DNA from: Candidatus Yanofskybacteria bacterium RIFCSPHIGHO2_01_FULL_43_32
GTDB taxonomy: Bacteria > Patescibacteriota > Minisyncoccia > 2-02-FULL-40-12 > GWA2-44-9
DNA: 54,022 nt
Direction: 5' to 3'
Assembly (NCBI GenBank): GCA_001794125.1
Contig: MGJF01000001.1
Location: 1 to 54,022, forward strand
The number at the start of each line of letters is the position of its first letter. The stretch's first letter is position 1. Positions 38,011 through 47,257 of this stretch are shown in pieces. The notes under the pieces are model-generated. The model was given only the letters and a program-made list of their open reading frames with translations. It did no database searches and had not been told where the DNA came from. The position numbers and the translations under genes are program-made.

Positions 38011-38523
38011 ATGAGGCTAAAAAAGAAATTTTTCAATAGAAATACCGTTGTTGTTGCCAGAGAATTGCTTGGCAAGTTTTTGGTCAGACGCATCGGCAAT
38101 AAATTAATCCGAGCCGGAATAACCGAAACCGAGGCCTATTGCGGAATACGGGACCTTGCCTGCCACGCTTCAAAAGGTTTAACCAAGCGGACAAAAGTCA
38201 TGTTCGGTCCGGCCGGATTTTCTTATGTTTATATGATTTACGGAATGTATCATTGCTTGAATATCGTTACCGAGAAAGAAGGAAATCCATCGGCGGTATT
38301 GATAAGGGCTGTTGGTTATGAAAATTGCGATGGGCCGGGGAAACTTTGCCGGGAATTAAGAATAGACAAAAAGCTTAATGAAATAGATATAACAAAAAGC
38401 GGTTTATTGTGGATTTAAAACAATAAAATTAAAACCCCAAAATCTCAAATCAAAAAAGGCAAACGCATCGGCGTAGATTATGCCGGAAAGTGGAAGGATA
38501 AATTGTGGCGGTTCTATTTGTAA
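38011..38523 (+). pseudogene. DNA-3-methyladenine glycosylase (AAG/MPG) with in-frame TAA at 38416-38418
   Basis: 'RELLGKFLVRR..ITETEAYCG..ACHASKG..RTKVMFGPAGFSYVYMIYGMYHCLNIVT', stop, then same-frame 'KKGKRIGVDYAGKWKDKLWRFYL*'. Confidence 0.75.
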
Positions 38524-38589
38524 TTGTTGTTGACTTCAGGCGTGGGGGTGGTATTCTGCGGGCAACTGAACATTAAAAAGGAAACTAAA

Positions 38590-39204
38590 GTGGAACAGTC
38601 GGTGTGTCGTTCAGTGAGGCTCGACTCTGTCGATGAGAAGCTTGAGCTTTTGGCCGATAGAGGTATTTTTATTATCGGCGGTGAAATTGATGCCGGTACC
38701 GTAGGAGGATTGTTTGCCAACCTGTTTACAAAATTAACACCTGAAACGAAGAAGCCGCTTTGGATAATGCTGGACTCTCCCGGCGGAAGCATCTATCAAG
38801 GATTGGCCGTCTATGATTTTTTGAGAGCCGTTGCTCTTCAGGGTTGGGAGGTAAACATCATATCTGTCGGCGATGTTGCTTCAATGGCAGTATGTATTCT
38901 TCAGGCCGGAACAAAGCGCTATTCTTTTCCAAATACCCAATTTACCGTTCATCAGGCCAGTATGAGCGGTGAGGGTGAACACCAGGAAGTAAATAAACTT
39001 TTAGAAAGCGCCGAAGAGTTAAAACGGTTGAACAAGGTTGTTTTTAAGATTGTTGCCGAACGGTCGGGCATGGATATGAAAGAGCTGTTGAATCTTTCCA
39101 GAAAAACCGACTATTCCATCAGCGCCGATAAGGCCAAAGGATTCGGTCCGCATGGGCTGATTGATGAAGTGGTCGCCACGTTTCCCTTCCAAATAAACGG
39201 CTAA
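38590..39204 (+). CDS. ClpP-like ATP-dependent protease proteolytic subunit
   Basis: 'DSPGGSIYQGLAVYDFL', 'GDVASMAVCILQAG', 'FTVHQAS'; likely GTG start after AAGGAA. Confidence 0.85.
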   Translation: MEQSVCRSVRLDSVDEKLELLADRGIFIIGGEIDAGTVGGLFANLFTKLTPETKKPLWIMLDSPGGSIYQGLAVYDFLRAVALQGWEVNIISVGDVASMAVCILQAGTKRYSFPNTQFTVHQASMSGEGEHQEVNKLLESAEELKRLNKVVFKIVAERSGMDMKELLNLSRKTDYSISADKAKGFGPHGLIDEVVATFPFQING

Positions 39205-39242
39205 GTTAAGCCGTTTTTTTATTTGAGAAATTAAGGTAAGAT

Positions 39243-40856
39243 GTGTGTATGGTAAAAGAGTGGTTAAGAAAAAAAATTTCAAGCAAATTTCCGGATATAG
39301 AATTCGATATTTTAACGCCCCCCTCCTTCGCTAAAGCTTCGGAGGGCAAGCCGGATTTGGGGGATTATTCCGTTAATCTTGCCTTTATTGTTGCCAAAAG
39401 GGATGGGATAAGTCCAATGGAAGCGGGTAAGAATTTAATAGGAGAATTTTCGGGCGACAAAGAATTCAGCAAAAAATTCAGCAAGATTCAGTTTGTTCCA
39501 CCGGGGTTTATTAATTTTTATTTAAGCGAAGAATTCTTAAGGTTATCTCTCGAAACAATTATAAAAGAAGGAGACAAATTTGGGGATTCTGAAGCGGGCA
39601 AGGGGACCAAGATAAACCTTGAATTTGTTTCAGCCAATCCGACGGGTCCGTTAACGGTCGGCAATGCCCGCTCTGCGTCTTTTGGCGATACGCTTGGAAA
39701 TATTTTTAAAAAAACCGGATACGAAGTGAGAAAAGAATATTACATTAATGATGTCGGGAATCAGGTGAACAAGCTTGCCGAATCGGTAAAATTAAGAATG
39801 CTTGAATTGAAAGGCGAGAAAGTGGAATTTGGCCCTGACTTGTATCAAGGCGAATACGTGAAAGAAATAGCCAAAGAATTTTTGGACAAAGTCGTTTCAG
39901 AAAAAGATATTCCCGGCCAAGTGATAAAAGCCATGACAGACGGGGCCAAGAGCTCTGCAAAAAAAATGGGCGTCGAGTTCGATGAATGGTTTCCTGAATC
40001 GCGGCTTCATGAAAGCGGAGAAGTTAAGGAAGTTCTTGCCGAACTGGAGTTAAGGGGATTTATTGTTGAGGAAGACGGAGCCAAGTGGTTAAAGATAAAT
40101 GACGACCAGAAAGCTGTTCTGGTCAAAAGTGATGGCTCAACTACATATTTATTGAACGATATCGCTTATACCAAAAATAAATTTGAGAGAGGATTTACGA
40201 GTGCCCTAAATATCTGGGGCGCGGACCATCACGGCGATATCATAAGACTGAAAACGGGTGTTGCCGCTTTGGGCTATGATCCGGACCGTCTGGAAATACT
40301 TCTTCACCAGTTTGTCTCCATTAAAGAAAAAGGCGAACTTCAAAAAATGTCCAAAAGAGCCGGGCGATTCGTACTTTTTGATGAACTGCTGGCCGAGGTC
40401 GGCAAAGACGCTGTCAGGTTTTTCTTTCTGACAAGGGACTTAAATACTCACATGGAGTTTGATATTGACCTGGCTAAAAAACAATCAAAAGAAAATCCGG
40501 TTTTCTATATTCAATACGCGTTTGCGCGCTTAAACAGTGTTTTTGCGAAAGCGGAGGGAACCCGGACCGGTAATGCGGATAGAATTAAAGAAGAGGAGGA
40601 ATTCCGGTTATTAAAGGACCTTATTAAGCTTCCGGAAATTATCGAAGATATTTCTCAAAATTATCAGGTTCATCATTTGGCCCGGTATGCTTTGAATCTT
40701 GCCGGTGATTTTCATAAATTTTATGAGAAGCATCATATCATTCAAGAGAATGACACGGAACTGCAGTCGGCGCGCCTTTTGCTTGCCCGGGGAGTGCACA
40801 TGGTTTTGAGGATTTGTTTAGACCTTATGGGTCTTTCGGCTCCGGAGAGAATGTAG
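39243..40856 (+). CDS. argS: Arginyl-tRNA synthetase
   Basis: 'LEFVSANPTGPLTVGNARSASFGDTLGNIF'. Confidence 0.95.
   Translation: MCMVKEWLRKKISSKFPDIEFDILTPPSFAKASEGKPDLGDYSVNLAFIVAKRDGISPMEAGKNLIGEFSGDKEFSKKFSKIQFVPPGFINFYLSEEFLRLSLETIIKEGDKFGDSEAGKGTKINLEFVSANPTGPLTVGNARSASFGDTLGNIFKKTGYEVRKEYYINDVGNQVNKLAESVKLRMLELKGEKVEFGPDLYQGEYVKEIAKEFLDKVVSEKDIPGQVIKAMTDGAKSSAKKMGVEFDEWFPESRLHESGEVKEVLAELELRGFIVEEDGAKWLKINDDQKAVLVKSDGSTTYLLNDIAYTKNKFERGFTSALNIWGADHHGDIIRLKTGVAALGYDPDRLEILLHQFVSIKEKGELQKMSKRAGRFVLFDELLAEVGKDAVRFFFLTRDLNTHMEFDIDLAKKQSKENPVFYIQYAFARLNSVFAKAEGTRTGNADRIKEEEEFRLLKDLIKLPEIIEDISQNYQVHHLARYALNLAGDFHKFYEKHHIIQENDTELQSARLLLARGVHMVLRICLDLMGLSAPERM
39319..39346. repeat. In-frame palindromic insert in argS
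   Basis: CCCTCCTTCGCTAAAGCTTCGGAGGG encoding 'PSFAKASEGK'. Confidence 0.8.
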
Positions 40857-41276
40857 TATGAAAGAAAATAATCCCGCTCCAAGTATATCCATCAGGAGAT
40901 CGTTTATCGTGTCGTCCATGTCGCCCATAAAATAAGCCCTAACGCCGAAATTTTTATAGATCGGCTCGATTAACGTTTGGTTGGCCAAGTATTCGGCGAA
41001 TTCCCAAGTTACTCCTATAAACGAGACTGCGCCCAAAATGATCAGGGTGTTTTTTAATTTTGAATCAGCGGGGAGATGGTCTTTCAGGTACGCTGAAAAA
41101 AACATGGCCACGAAAAATCCTCCCGAAAAATGTAAAACCTGGTCAGACCAGGAATAGTCAAGATACCACCCGTAACAGAGGCTTATGATGTTAATAAAAA
41201 ATATCGCAATCAGGAATAAAAAAGCTTTTTTCATCTTCTGTTGATTAAATTTAACATCTAAGATAAAATTATTCAA
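40818..41276 (-). CDS. Membrane protein, DUF2238-like
   Basis: 'WSDQVLHFSGGFFVAMFFSAYL', 'TWEFAEYLANQTL', 'DTINDLLMDILGA'. Confidence 0.7.
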   Translation of the reverse strand: MNNFILDVKFNQQKMKKAFLFLIAIFFINIISLCYGWYLDYSWSDQVLHFSGGFFVAMFFSAYLKDHLPADSKLKNTLIILGAVSFIGVTWEFAEYLANQTLIEPIYKNFGVRAYFMGDMDDTINDLLMDILGAGLFSFILHSLRSRKTHKV

Positions 41277-41300
41277 TCAGTTTTTCAATAAGGAAGATAA

Positions 41301-41762
41301 ATGACCGCACCGGCTCACTACGCCATCGGCGCTGCGAGCGCATTGCTCATTCAAAATTATCTTCCGGCCGAATCCGGTGACAAGACAAGAATAGCATGGG
41401 CTTTGGGGATTGCTGTTGCATCGCATGTCGCCGCAGACGCTATTCCCCACGCTGAGCATTTTCTTAAGGGGTGGCATCTTTTCTTGGAACTTATTGTTGA
41501 GACGACAGCGATGCTTGCCGTTCTTGTCGGCGCTTCACGTTCCCCGTTTGCGGCCGCGATAATTTTGTCGGGTATGGCGGGAGCGGCCATACCCGACGGG
41601 CTTGGCATGCTAAGCCACTGTGTTAATTGGCCGGCTCTTTCATGGGTAGACGATAAAACGCATTTGTTTCACGGCAAATTGAATTTATTCTATGCCACTT
41701 TCTTTGTGCAAGTAGTGATAACTATCCTGTGCAGTATTTACGTCCGCATCAAAACCGCTTGA
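41301..41762 (+). CDS. hypothetical membrane protein
   Basis: 'MTAPAHYAIGAASALL', hydrophobic segments, HVAADAIPH. Confidence 0.65.
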   Translation: MTAPAHYAIGAASALLIQNYLPAESGDKTRIAWALGIAVASHVAADAIPHAEHFLKGWHLFLELIVETTAMLAVLVGASRSPFAAAIILSGMAGAAIPDGLGMLSHCVNWPALSWVDDKTHLFHGKLNLFYATFFVQVVITILCSIYVRIKTA

Positions 41763-41796
41763 AAAGCGGTCCTTTTTTATCTATAATCAAGTCAGA

Positions 41797-44700
41797 ATGA
41801 GCGACTTTAATTTTGCCGATAAAGAAAAAAGGATACTGGATTTTTGGAGAGATAATAAAATTTTCGAAAAATCTCTGGCCCTCCGACAATCTCAGGGCAA
41901 GTGTTTTGTTTTTTTTGAAGGTCCGCCGACGGCAAACGGACTGCCTCACATCGGGCATTTTCTGACCAGGATTTATAAAGATGTCTATGGCCGTTACAAG
42001 ACAATGCGCGGATTTTATGTCCAAAGAAAAGCCGGCTGGGACACCCACGGTCTGCCGGTGGAAATAGAAGTTGAAAAGGAGCTGGGTTTTAAAAACAAAA
42101 AAGACATCGAGATATACGGGATAGACAAATTCAACAAGAAAGCCAAAGAGAATGCCGGAAAATATATTAAGGAATGGGAAGAGATGACCAAAAAAATGGG
42201 ATTTTGGGTTGATTTGAAAAATCCCTACTTTACTTATAAAAATCAGTATATTGAATCGCTTTGGTCAATCATCAAAAAGATTTGGGACAGGAAATTATTA
42301 TATTTAGCGCATCGGGTCGTGCCTTTTTGTACAAGATGCGGGACAGGATTGTCTTCACATGAGGTAGCACAAGGATATAAAAGTGTAAAAGACAAATCGG
42401 TTTACATAATGTTCAAAATGAAGGGTGGCACCAACTCAAATTCTTATGTTCTTTCGTGGACGACCACGCCTTGGACACTTCCGGGTAATGTGGCTTTAGC
42501 TATTAATCAAAATTTATCTTACATTCGTGCGAGGATAAAGATTAATGGAGCAGAGCAGTGGGTAATAACCGCGGAAAGTACGTGGCCAAAAATTAGACAA
42601 TTTTTAGTTGAAAAAGGATTCCATCCTCATGAACAAGGGAGCCAAATACCAGTAAGGGAATTAATTGGCGAATCATATGAACCACTTTTTGATATTCCGA
42701 AATTAAAATCTCAATCGTCCTATAAAATTTATCCAGCGGATTTTGTAAACGCTGATGACGGAACAGGCGTAGTTCATACCGCGGTAATGTACGGTGAGGA
42801 CGATTACAATTTAGGAACCAGGATTGGCTTACCGAAATTTCATACCGTTGATGAGCGGGGCAGGTTTATTCATGTCGGACAGGGCCTGGACGGAATGTAT
42901 GTGAAGGATAAAGAAACAGATAATTTGATAATCGAAATTCTTGAAAAGAAAGGCAACCTTCTAAAGACGGAAGAATATGAACATGATTATCCTTTCTGCT
43001 GGAGATGCGATACGCCGCTTTTGTATTACGCCAAAGAATCCTGGTTCATAAAAATGTCGGCGGTGAATAAGGAGTTGCTGAAGAGTAATCAGAAAATAAA
43101 CTGGTTCCCCGGACACATTAAAGAAGGCCGATTCGGCCAATGGCTCAAAGAAGGGAAGGACTGGGCATTTTCTCGCGAGAGATATTGGGGAACGCCTCTG
43201 CCGATATGGAAATGCAGCGACTGCGGCGAGTTTGTGACAATCGGTTCGTTAGATGAATTGGAAAAAAACAGATACAAGCCAAAAAATGAATTCTATGTTC
43301 TGCGCCACGGACACAGCGAGAAAAACGGAAGACCCGGAGAGCCGGCGACGATAAGCTCCCGTTTGGAACACGACAAATACCATTTGACCGAAGATGGCAT
43401 AGAGCAGGTAAAAAACGTCGCAAAGAAATTAAAAAAACTTGGCGGAGTGGACACGATAATTTCTTCGCCGTTTTTGAGAACCAAAGAAACTGCCCGGATA
43501 ATTGCCGATGAATTGGGCTTGAAGGTTCACTTGGAACCGGAGATAAGAGAGTATGACCATGGTTCCGCGTGTGAAGGAAAAACCGAACATGTCTGCTTGG
43601 TTGCCCATGCTGACCAAAGATGGGAAACCAAAACTCCTGACGGTGAGAGTTGGATGGAACTGCGAAGGAGAATGTCCGGATTCTTGAGAGATCTTGACGC
43701 TAAACATGAAGGAAAGCGTATCCTGCTTGTCAGCCATGGCGACCCGATATTTCTTTTGGAGACATTTACTTTGGGGCTTGCCAAAGACGAAGCCCCGGCT
43801 TCAAGAGAAAAGATATATCCCAAAGAGGCCGAACTTAAGAAATTGAATCTGAAGAACTGGCCGCATGACGATGACGGAGAATTGGATTTACACAGACCTT
43901 ATATCGACCGGATAGTTTTAAAATGCAAAAAGTGCGGCGGAAAGATGGCAAAAATACCTGACCTGATTGATGTCTGGTTTGATTCCGGCGCCATGCCCTA
44001 TGCCCAACAGCATTGGCCGTTTGAAAACGGGAAGATGTTCAAGGAACAATTTCCTGCCGACTTTATCGTTGAAGCAATAGACCAGACCAGAGGATGGTTC
44101 TTCACGCTTCTTGCCATATCGACCTTGCTTGAAAAGGGCGCGCCGTATAAGAACGTAATGGTGCTTGGCCATGCGCTTGATGAAAAAGGCCAGAAGATGT
44201 CCAAATCCAAAGGCAACTATGCGCCGGTGATGGAATTTATGAATAAATACGGCGTTGATGTTTTGAGATGGTATTTTTTGTCGTCAATGACGATAGGCGA
44301 GAGCAAAAGCGTAATCCCGAGAGAAATAGAAGATAAGCAGAAAGGATTTTTCGGCACGCTCGGAAATTGTATAAAATTTTATGAATTATATGCTACTGAA
44401 CCAACGACCAACGACCAACGACCAACGACTTTATTAGACAAGTGGATATTGTCAAAATTAAATGAACTGATTGTAGAAGTATCGGATTGCTTGGATAAAT
44501 ACGATCCAACCTCGGCGGCTAAAGCGGTAGAGAAATTTGTTGCGGAGGATTTTTCCAATTGGTGGTTAAGGCGTTCCCGAAGAAGAAAAGAAGCCCTCGG
44601 CTTGTTAAGGTTTTTGCTTTTGGAGGTTGCCAAAATAATCGCCCCGTTCATTCCTTTTACTGCGGAAGATATTCATATGCGTATGCACGCCGGCCAAAAT

Positions 44701-45270
44701 GCCGGAACTCAAAGCATTCATCTTCACGACTGGCCGAAGGCAGATAAAAAATTGATAGATAAAAAACTGGAGAAACAAATGGAGGAAGTCCAGAATATTG
44801 TCACAATCGGCTTGGCTCAAAGAAAAGAAAAACAGATAAAAGTCCGTCAGCCGTTGAGGTCGGTATATTTGGGGCTTTCAAACGAATTTCCGAAAGATTT
44901 GGAAATTTTGATGAAAGGGGAGCTCAATGTTAAAGAAATTGTTTACGACAAGAGCCAAAAGGAATTGGTTGTCTTGAATACTGAAATTGATGAGGCCTTA
45001 ATTCACGAGGGCTACGCCCGAGAACTGATGCGTCAAATACAGGACATGAGAAAAGAAGCTAAATATAGAGTTGATGATGAAGTGTTTGGGCAATGGCATT
45101 CGGATAATCCTGACTTGTCAGCGGCAATAAACAAGTGGAGCGACGAAATAAAGAAAGATGTCCTGCTCAATAATTTTGAAAACTCCCAGCACGACGATAA
45201 GGCCTACGACGTAGAAAAAGAATTTGAGTTAGTGGCTGGCAAAAAAATCTGGATAGGGATTAAAAAATAA
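41797..45270 (+). CDS. ileS: Isoleucyl-tRNA synthetase with inserted histidine-phosphatase domain
   Basis: 'GPPTANGLPHIGHFLTRIYKD', 'AGWDTHGLPVEIEVEKELG', 'KMSKSKGNY'; insert with RHG and SHGD motifs. Confidence 0.95.
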   Translation: MSDFNFADKEKRILDFWRDNKIFEKSLALRQSQGKCFVFFEGPPTANGLPHIGHFLTRIYKDVYGRYKTMRGFYVQRKAGWDTHGLPVEIEVEKELGFKNKKDIEIYGIDKFNKKAKENAGKYIKEWEEMTKKMGFWVDLKNPYFTYKNQYIESLWSIIKKIWDRKLLYLAHRVVPFCTRCGTGLSSHEVAQGYKSVKDKSVYIMFKMKGGTNSNSYVLSWTTTPWTLPGNVALAINQNLSYIRARIKINGAEQWVITAESTWPKIRQFLVEKGFHPHEQGSQIPVRELIGESYEPLFDIPKLKSQSSYKIYPADFVNADDGTGVVHTAVMYGEDDYNLGTRIGLPKFHTVDERGRFIHVGQGLDGMYVKDKETDNLIIEILEKKGNLLKTEEYEHDYPFCWRCDTPLLYYAKESWFIKMSAVNKELLKSNQKINWFPGHIKEGRFGQWLKEGKDWAFSRERYWGTPLPIWKCSDCGEFVTIGSLDELEKNRYKPKNEFYVLRHGHSEKNGRPGEPATISSRLEHDKYHLTEDGIEQVKNVAKKLKKLGGVDTIISSPFLRTKETARIIADELGLKVHLEPEIREYDHGSACEGKTEHVCLVAHADQRWETKTPDGESWMELRRRMSGFLRDLDAKHEGKRILLVSHGDPIFLLETFTLGLAKDEAPASREKIYPKEAELKKLNLKNWPHDDDGELDLHRPYIDRIVLKCKKCGGKMAKIPDLIDVWFDSGAMPYAQQHWPFENGKMFKEQFPADFIVEAIDQTRGWFFTLLAISTLLEKGAPYKNVMVLGHALDEKGQKMSKSKGNYAPVMEFMNKYGVDVLRWYFLSSMTIGESKSVIPREIEDKQKGFFGTLGNCIKFYELYATEPTTNDQRPTTLLDKWILSKLNELIVEVSDCLDKYDPTSAAKAVEKFVAEDFSNWWLRRSRRRKEALGLLRFLLLEVAKIIAPFIPFTAEDIHMRMHAGQNAGTQSIHLHDWPKADKKLIDKKLEKQMEEVQNIVTIGLAQRKEKQIKVRQPLRSVYLGLSNEFPKDLEILMKGELNVKEIVYDKSQKELVVLNTEIDEALIHEGYARELMRQIQDMRKEAKYRVDDEVFGQWHSDNPDLSAAINKWSDEIKKDVLLNNFENSQHDDKAYDVEKEFELVAGKKIWIGIKK
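43279..43878 (+). other. Histidine-phosphatase (phosphoglycerate-mutase-like) domain embedded in IleRS
   Basis: 'FYVLRHGHSEKN', 'DTIISSPFLRTKETARIIADELG', 'EIREYDHG', 'ILLVSHGDPIFLLE'. Confidence 0.88.
44401..44430. repeat. 7-nt tandem repeat (CCAACGA)n inside ileS
   Basis: CCAACGA x4 encoding 'EPTTNDQRPTT'. Confidence 0.85.
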
Positions 45271-45274
45271 CATT

Positions 45275-45934
45275 ATGAAACTACTACTTACATCCGGTGG
45301 TCTAACTAATAAATCAATTGCCAAAGCCCTGTTTGAGTTAGTTGATAAAAAACCGGAAGATACTTCTTTGGTTTTTATTCCGACTGCTTCTAATATAGAA
45401 CAAGGAGATAAGGATTGGCTAATTAACGACCTCATCAATCTCAAAAAGCAAAATTTTAAATCAATAAGTATTACCGATATTTCGGCTGTTCCAGGGAATA
45501 TTTGGCGACCCCAGATGGAAGAAGCCGATGTTTTGTTTTTTGAAGGAGGCAACAGCTATCATTTAATGGGGTGGATGAATAAATCCGGGCTTGCTAAAAT
45601 CTTACCCGAGTTGCTTAAAACAAAGATCTATGTCGGATTAAGTGCTGGAAGTATGGTAACTGGCAAAGATTTGGCATTAATACAGTCGCAGATTCTTTAT
45701 GGAGAAGACTGGGAACGAAAAGAAGATATGGCTGGGCTTAATTTTGTAGATTTTTATTTTTTCCCGCATCTCAATTCTCCCTATTTTAATCTCCGAAAAG
45801 AAGAAATTATAAAAGAGGCAGTAAAGGATATCCATGGAAAAGTTTACGCGATGGATGATAATTCTGCCTTGAAAATAGTGGACGGGAAAGTAGAAATAAT
45901 AAGCGAGGGTAAATATCTCATTTTTAACGAATAA
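45275..45934 (+). CDS. Peptidase E-like (S51) protein
   Basis: 'MKLLLTSGGLTNKSI', 'VLFFEGGNSYHLM', 'YVGLSAGSMV'. Confidence 0.85.
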   Translation: MKLLLTSGGLTNKSIAKALFELVDKKPEDTSLVFIPTASNIEQGDKDWLINDLINLKKQNFKSISITDISAVPGNIWRPQMEEADVLFFEGGNSYHLMGWMNKSGLAKILPELLKTKIYVGLSAGSMVTGKDLALIQSQILYGEDWERKEDMAGLNFVDFYFFPHLNSPYFNLRKEEIIKEAVKDIHGKVYAMDDNSALKIVDGKVEIISEGKYLIFNE

Positions 45935-45942
45935 ATTTAATC

Positions 45943-46521
45943 ATGAAACGAGTATTTATTATTCATGGCTGGGAAGGATATCCTGAAGAAAACTGGTTTC
46001 CTTGGCTTAAGCACGAATTAGAAACGAGAGGATTTGAGGTTCATGTGCCACAAATGCCAGAAGCTGATAGTCCAAGAATAGAAAATTGGGTGCCGAAGAT
46101 AAATGAAGTAGTCGGTGTCCCAGATGAAGAAACTTATTTTGTTGGGCATAGTATGGGTTGTCAGGCAGTTGTTCGTTATTTAGAAACCTTGCCCGAAGAA
46201 GTAAAGATTGGTGGAGCGGTTTTTGTGGCGGGATTCTTCAAGAGGCTTACCGGACTTGGAGAAGAGCCTAATTTTGAAGAGATAGAAAAACATTGGCTTG
46301 GTGTGCCACCCGATCTTAAAAAAGTAAAAAATCATTTGAACAAAAGTGTTGCTATTTTTTCTGATGACGATCCATATGTACCATCGGATAATCAAGATGA
46401 TTTTAGAGACAAGCTTGGGTCAAAAATAATTATCCAACATAAAATGAATCATTTCAGCAGTAACTGGGGCGTTACCGAACTACCAGTTGTTTTGGAAGAA
46501 TTATTAAAAATGATGAAGTAA
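45943..46521 (+). CDS. Alpha/beta hydrolase (RBBP9/YdeN-like)
   Basis: 'MKRVFIIHGWEGYPEENWFPWL', 'YFVGHSMGCQ'. Confidence 0.88.
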   Translation: MKRVFIIHGWEGYPEENWFPWLKHELETRGFEVHVPQMPEADSPRIENWVPKINEVVGVPDEETYFVGHSMGCQAVVRYLETLPEEVKIGGAVFVAGFFKRLTGLGEEPNFEEIEKHWLGVPPDLKKVKNHLNKSVAIFSDDDPYVPSDNQDDFRDKLGSKIIIQHKMNHFSSNWGVTELPVVLEELLKMMK

Positions 46522-46554
46522 TAAGTTTGATTTTTTATTGCCAAATATCACCCG

Positions 46555-46655
46555 CCACCCAAACAACCGGCGGAGGGCGTGTGCCTTTTTAAAATTTAGT
46601 AAATATTTTAAAAAGGTACACCCCGCAGTCATGCATAGAGGTTGTGTGAACTATA
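46555..46655 (+). promoter_or_regulatory. Structured repeat family 2, copy E, upstream of recO
   Basis: Hairpin GTGTGCCTTTTTAAAAT/ATTTTAAAAAGGTACAC then TAGAGGTTGTGTGAACTAT. Confidence 0.6.
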
Positions 46656-46661
46656 AAATTT

Positions 46662-47222
46662 ATGAGAACTAGAGCAATAATTATAAAAAAGCAGAATACC
46701 AACGAATATGACCAGTTTGTGACTTGTTATACGCAGGAATTCGGGAAACTTACGGCTATCGCGAAAAGTGTTTTAAAATCCACCTCTATTCAGGCTATGC
46801 ATCTGGACGTTTTGAATCTTGTGGAGTTTGAACTAATCAACGGAAAGGCGATGCCGATTATTGCCGGAGCCCAGTCGGAGAATTCTTATCGCGATTTGAA
46901 GAATTCAATTCCGTCTTTGGCGGTAGCGCATTTTTTTTCAGAAATAATTGACAAGATGGTTCCCGAACTTGAGAAAGACGAAAAACTTTGGGAATTTATG
47001 ACTGACCTTTTGGATAAATTAAATCGATTTGAGCCGAGTTTAACTTTTTTAAGGCAAAAACAGTTTACTTTGCTGGGATTGCTCGGATATTCTCCGGAAG
47101 TCGCCGTTTCGGCGTCCTTTGAGCCGAATCGGCCCGGATTTACGATGCTGGATGACGCTTTTGAATACAATGCCGGATTTCGGCTTAAGTCATTAAATTT
47201 TCTCCATTCTGTGTTAAGATAA
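46662..47222 (+). CDS. recO: DNA repair protein RecO
   Basis: 'RAIIIKKQNTNEYDQFVTCYTQEFGKLTAIAKSV'. Confidence 0.85.
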   Translation: MRTRAIIIKKQNTNEYDQFVTCYTQEFGKLTAIAKSVLKSTSIQAMHLDVLNLVEFELINGKAMPIIAGAQSENSYRDLKNSIPSLAVAHFFSEIIDKMVPELEKDEKLWEFMTDLLDKLNRFEPSLTFLRQKQFTLLGLLGYSPEVAVSASFEPNRPGFTMLDDAFEYNAGFRLKSLNFLHSVLR

Positions 47223-47257
47223 TAGAGTAATCGGGAGCCTGCCCCTCCTTCACCTTT

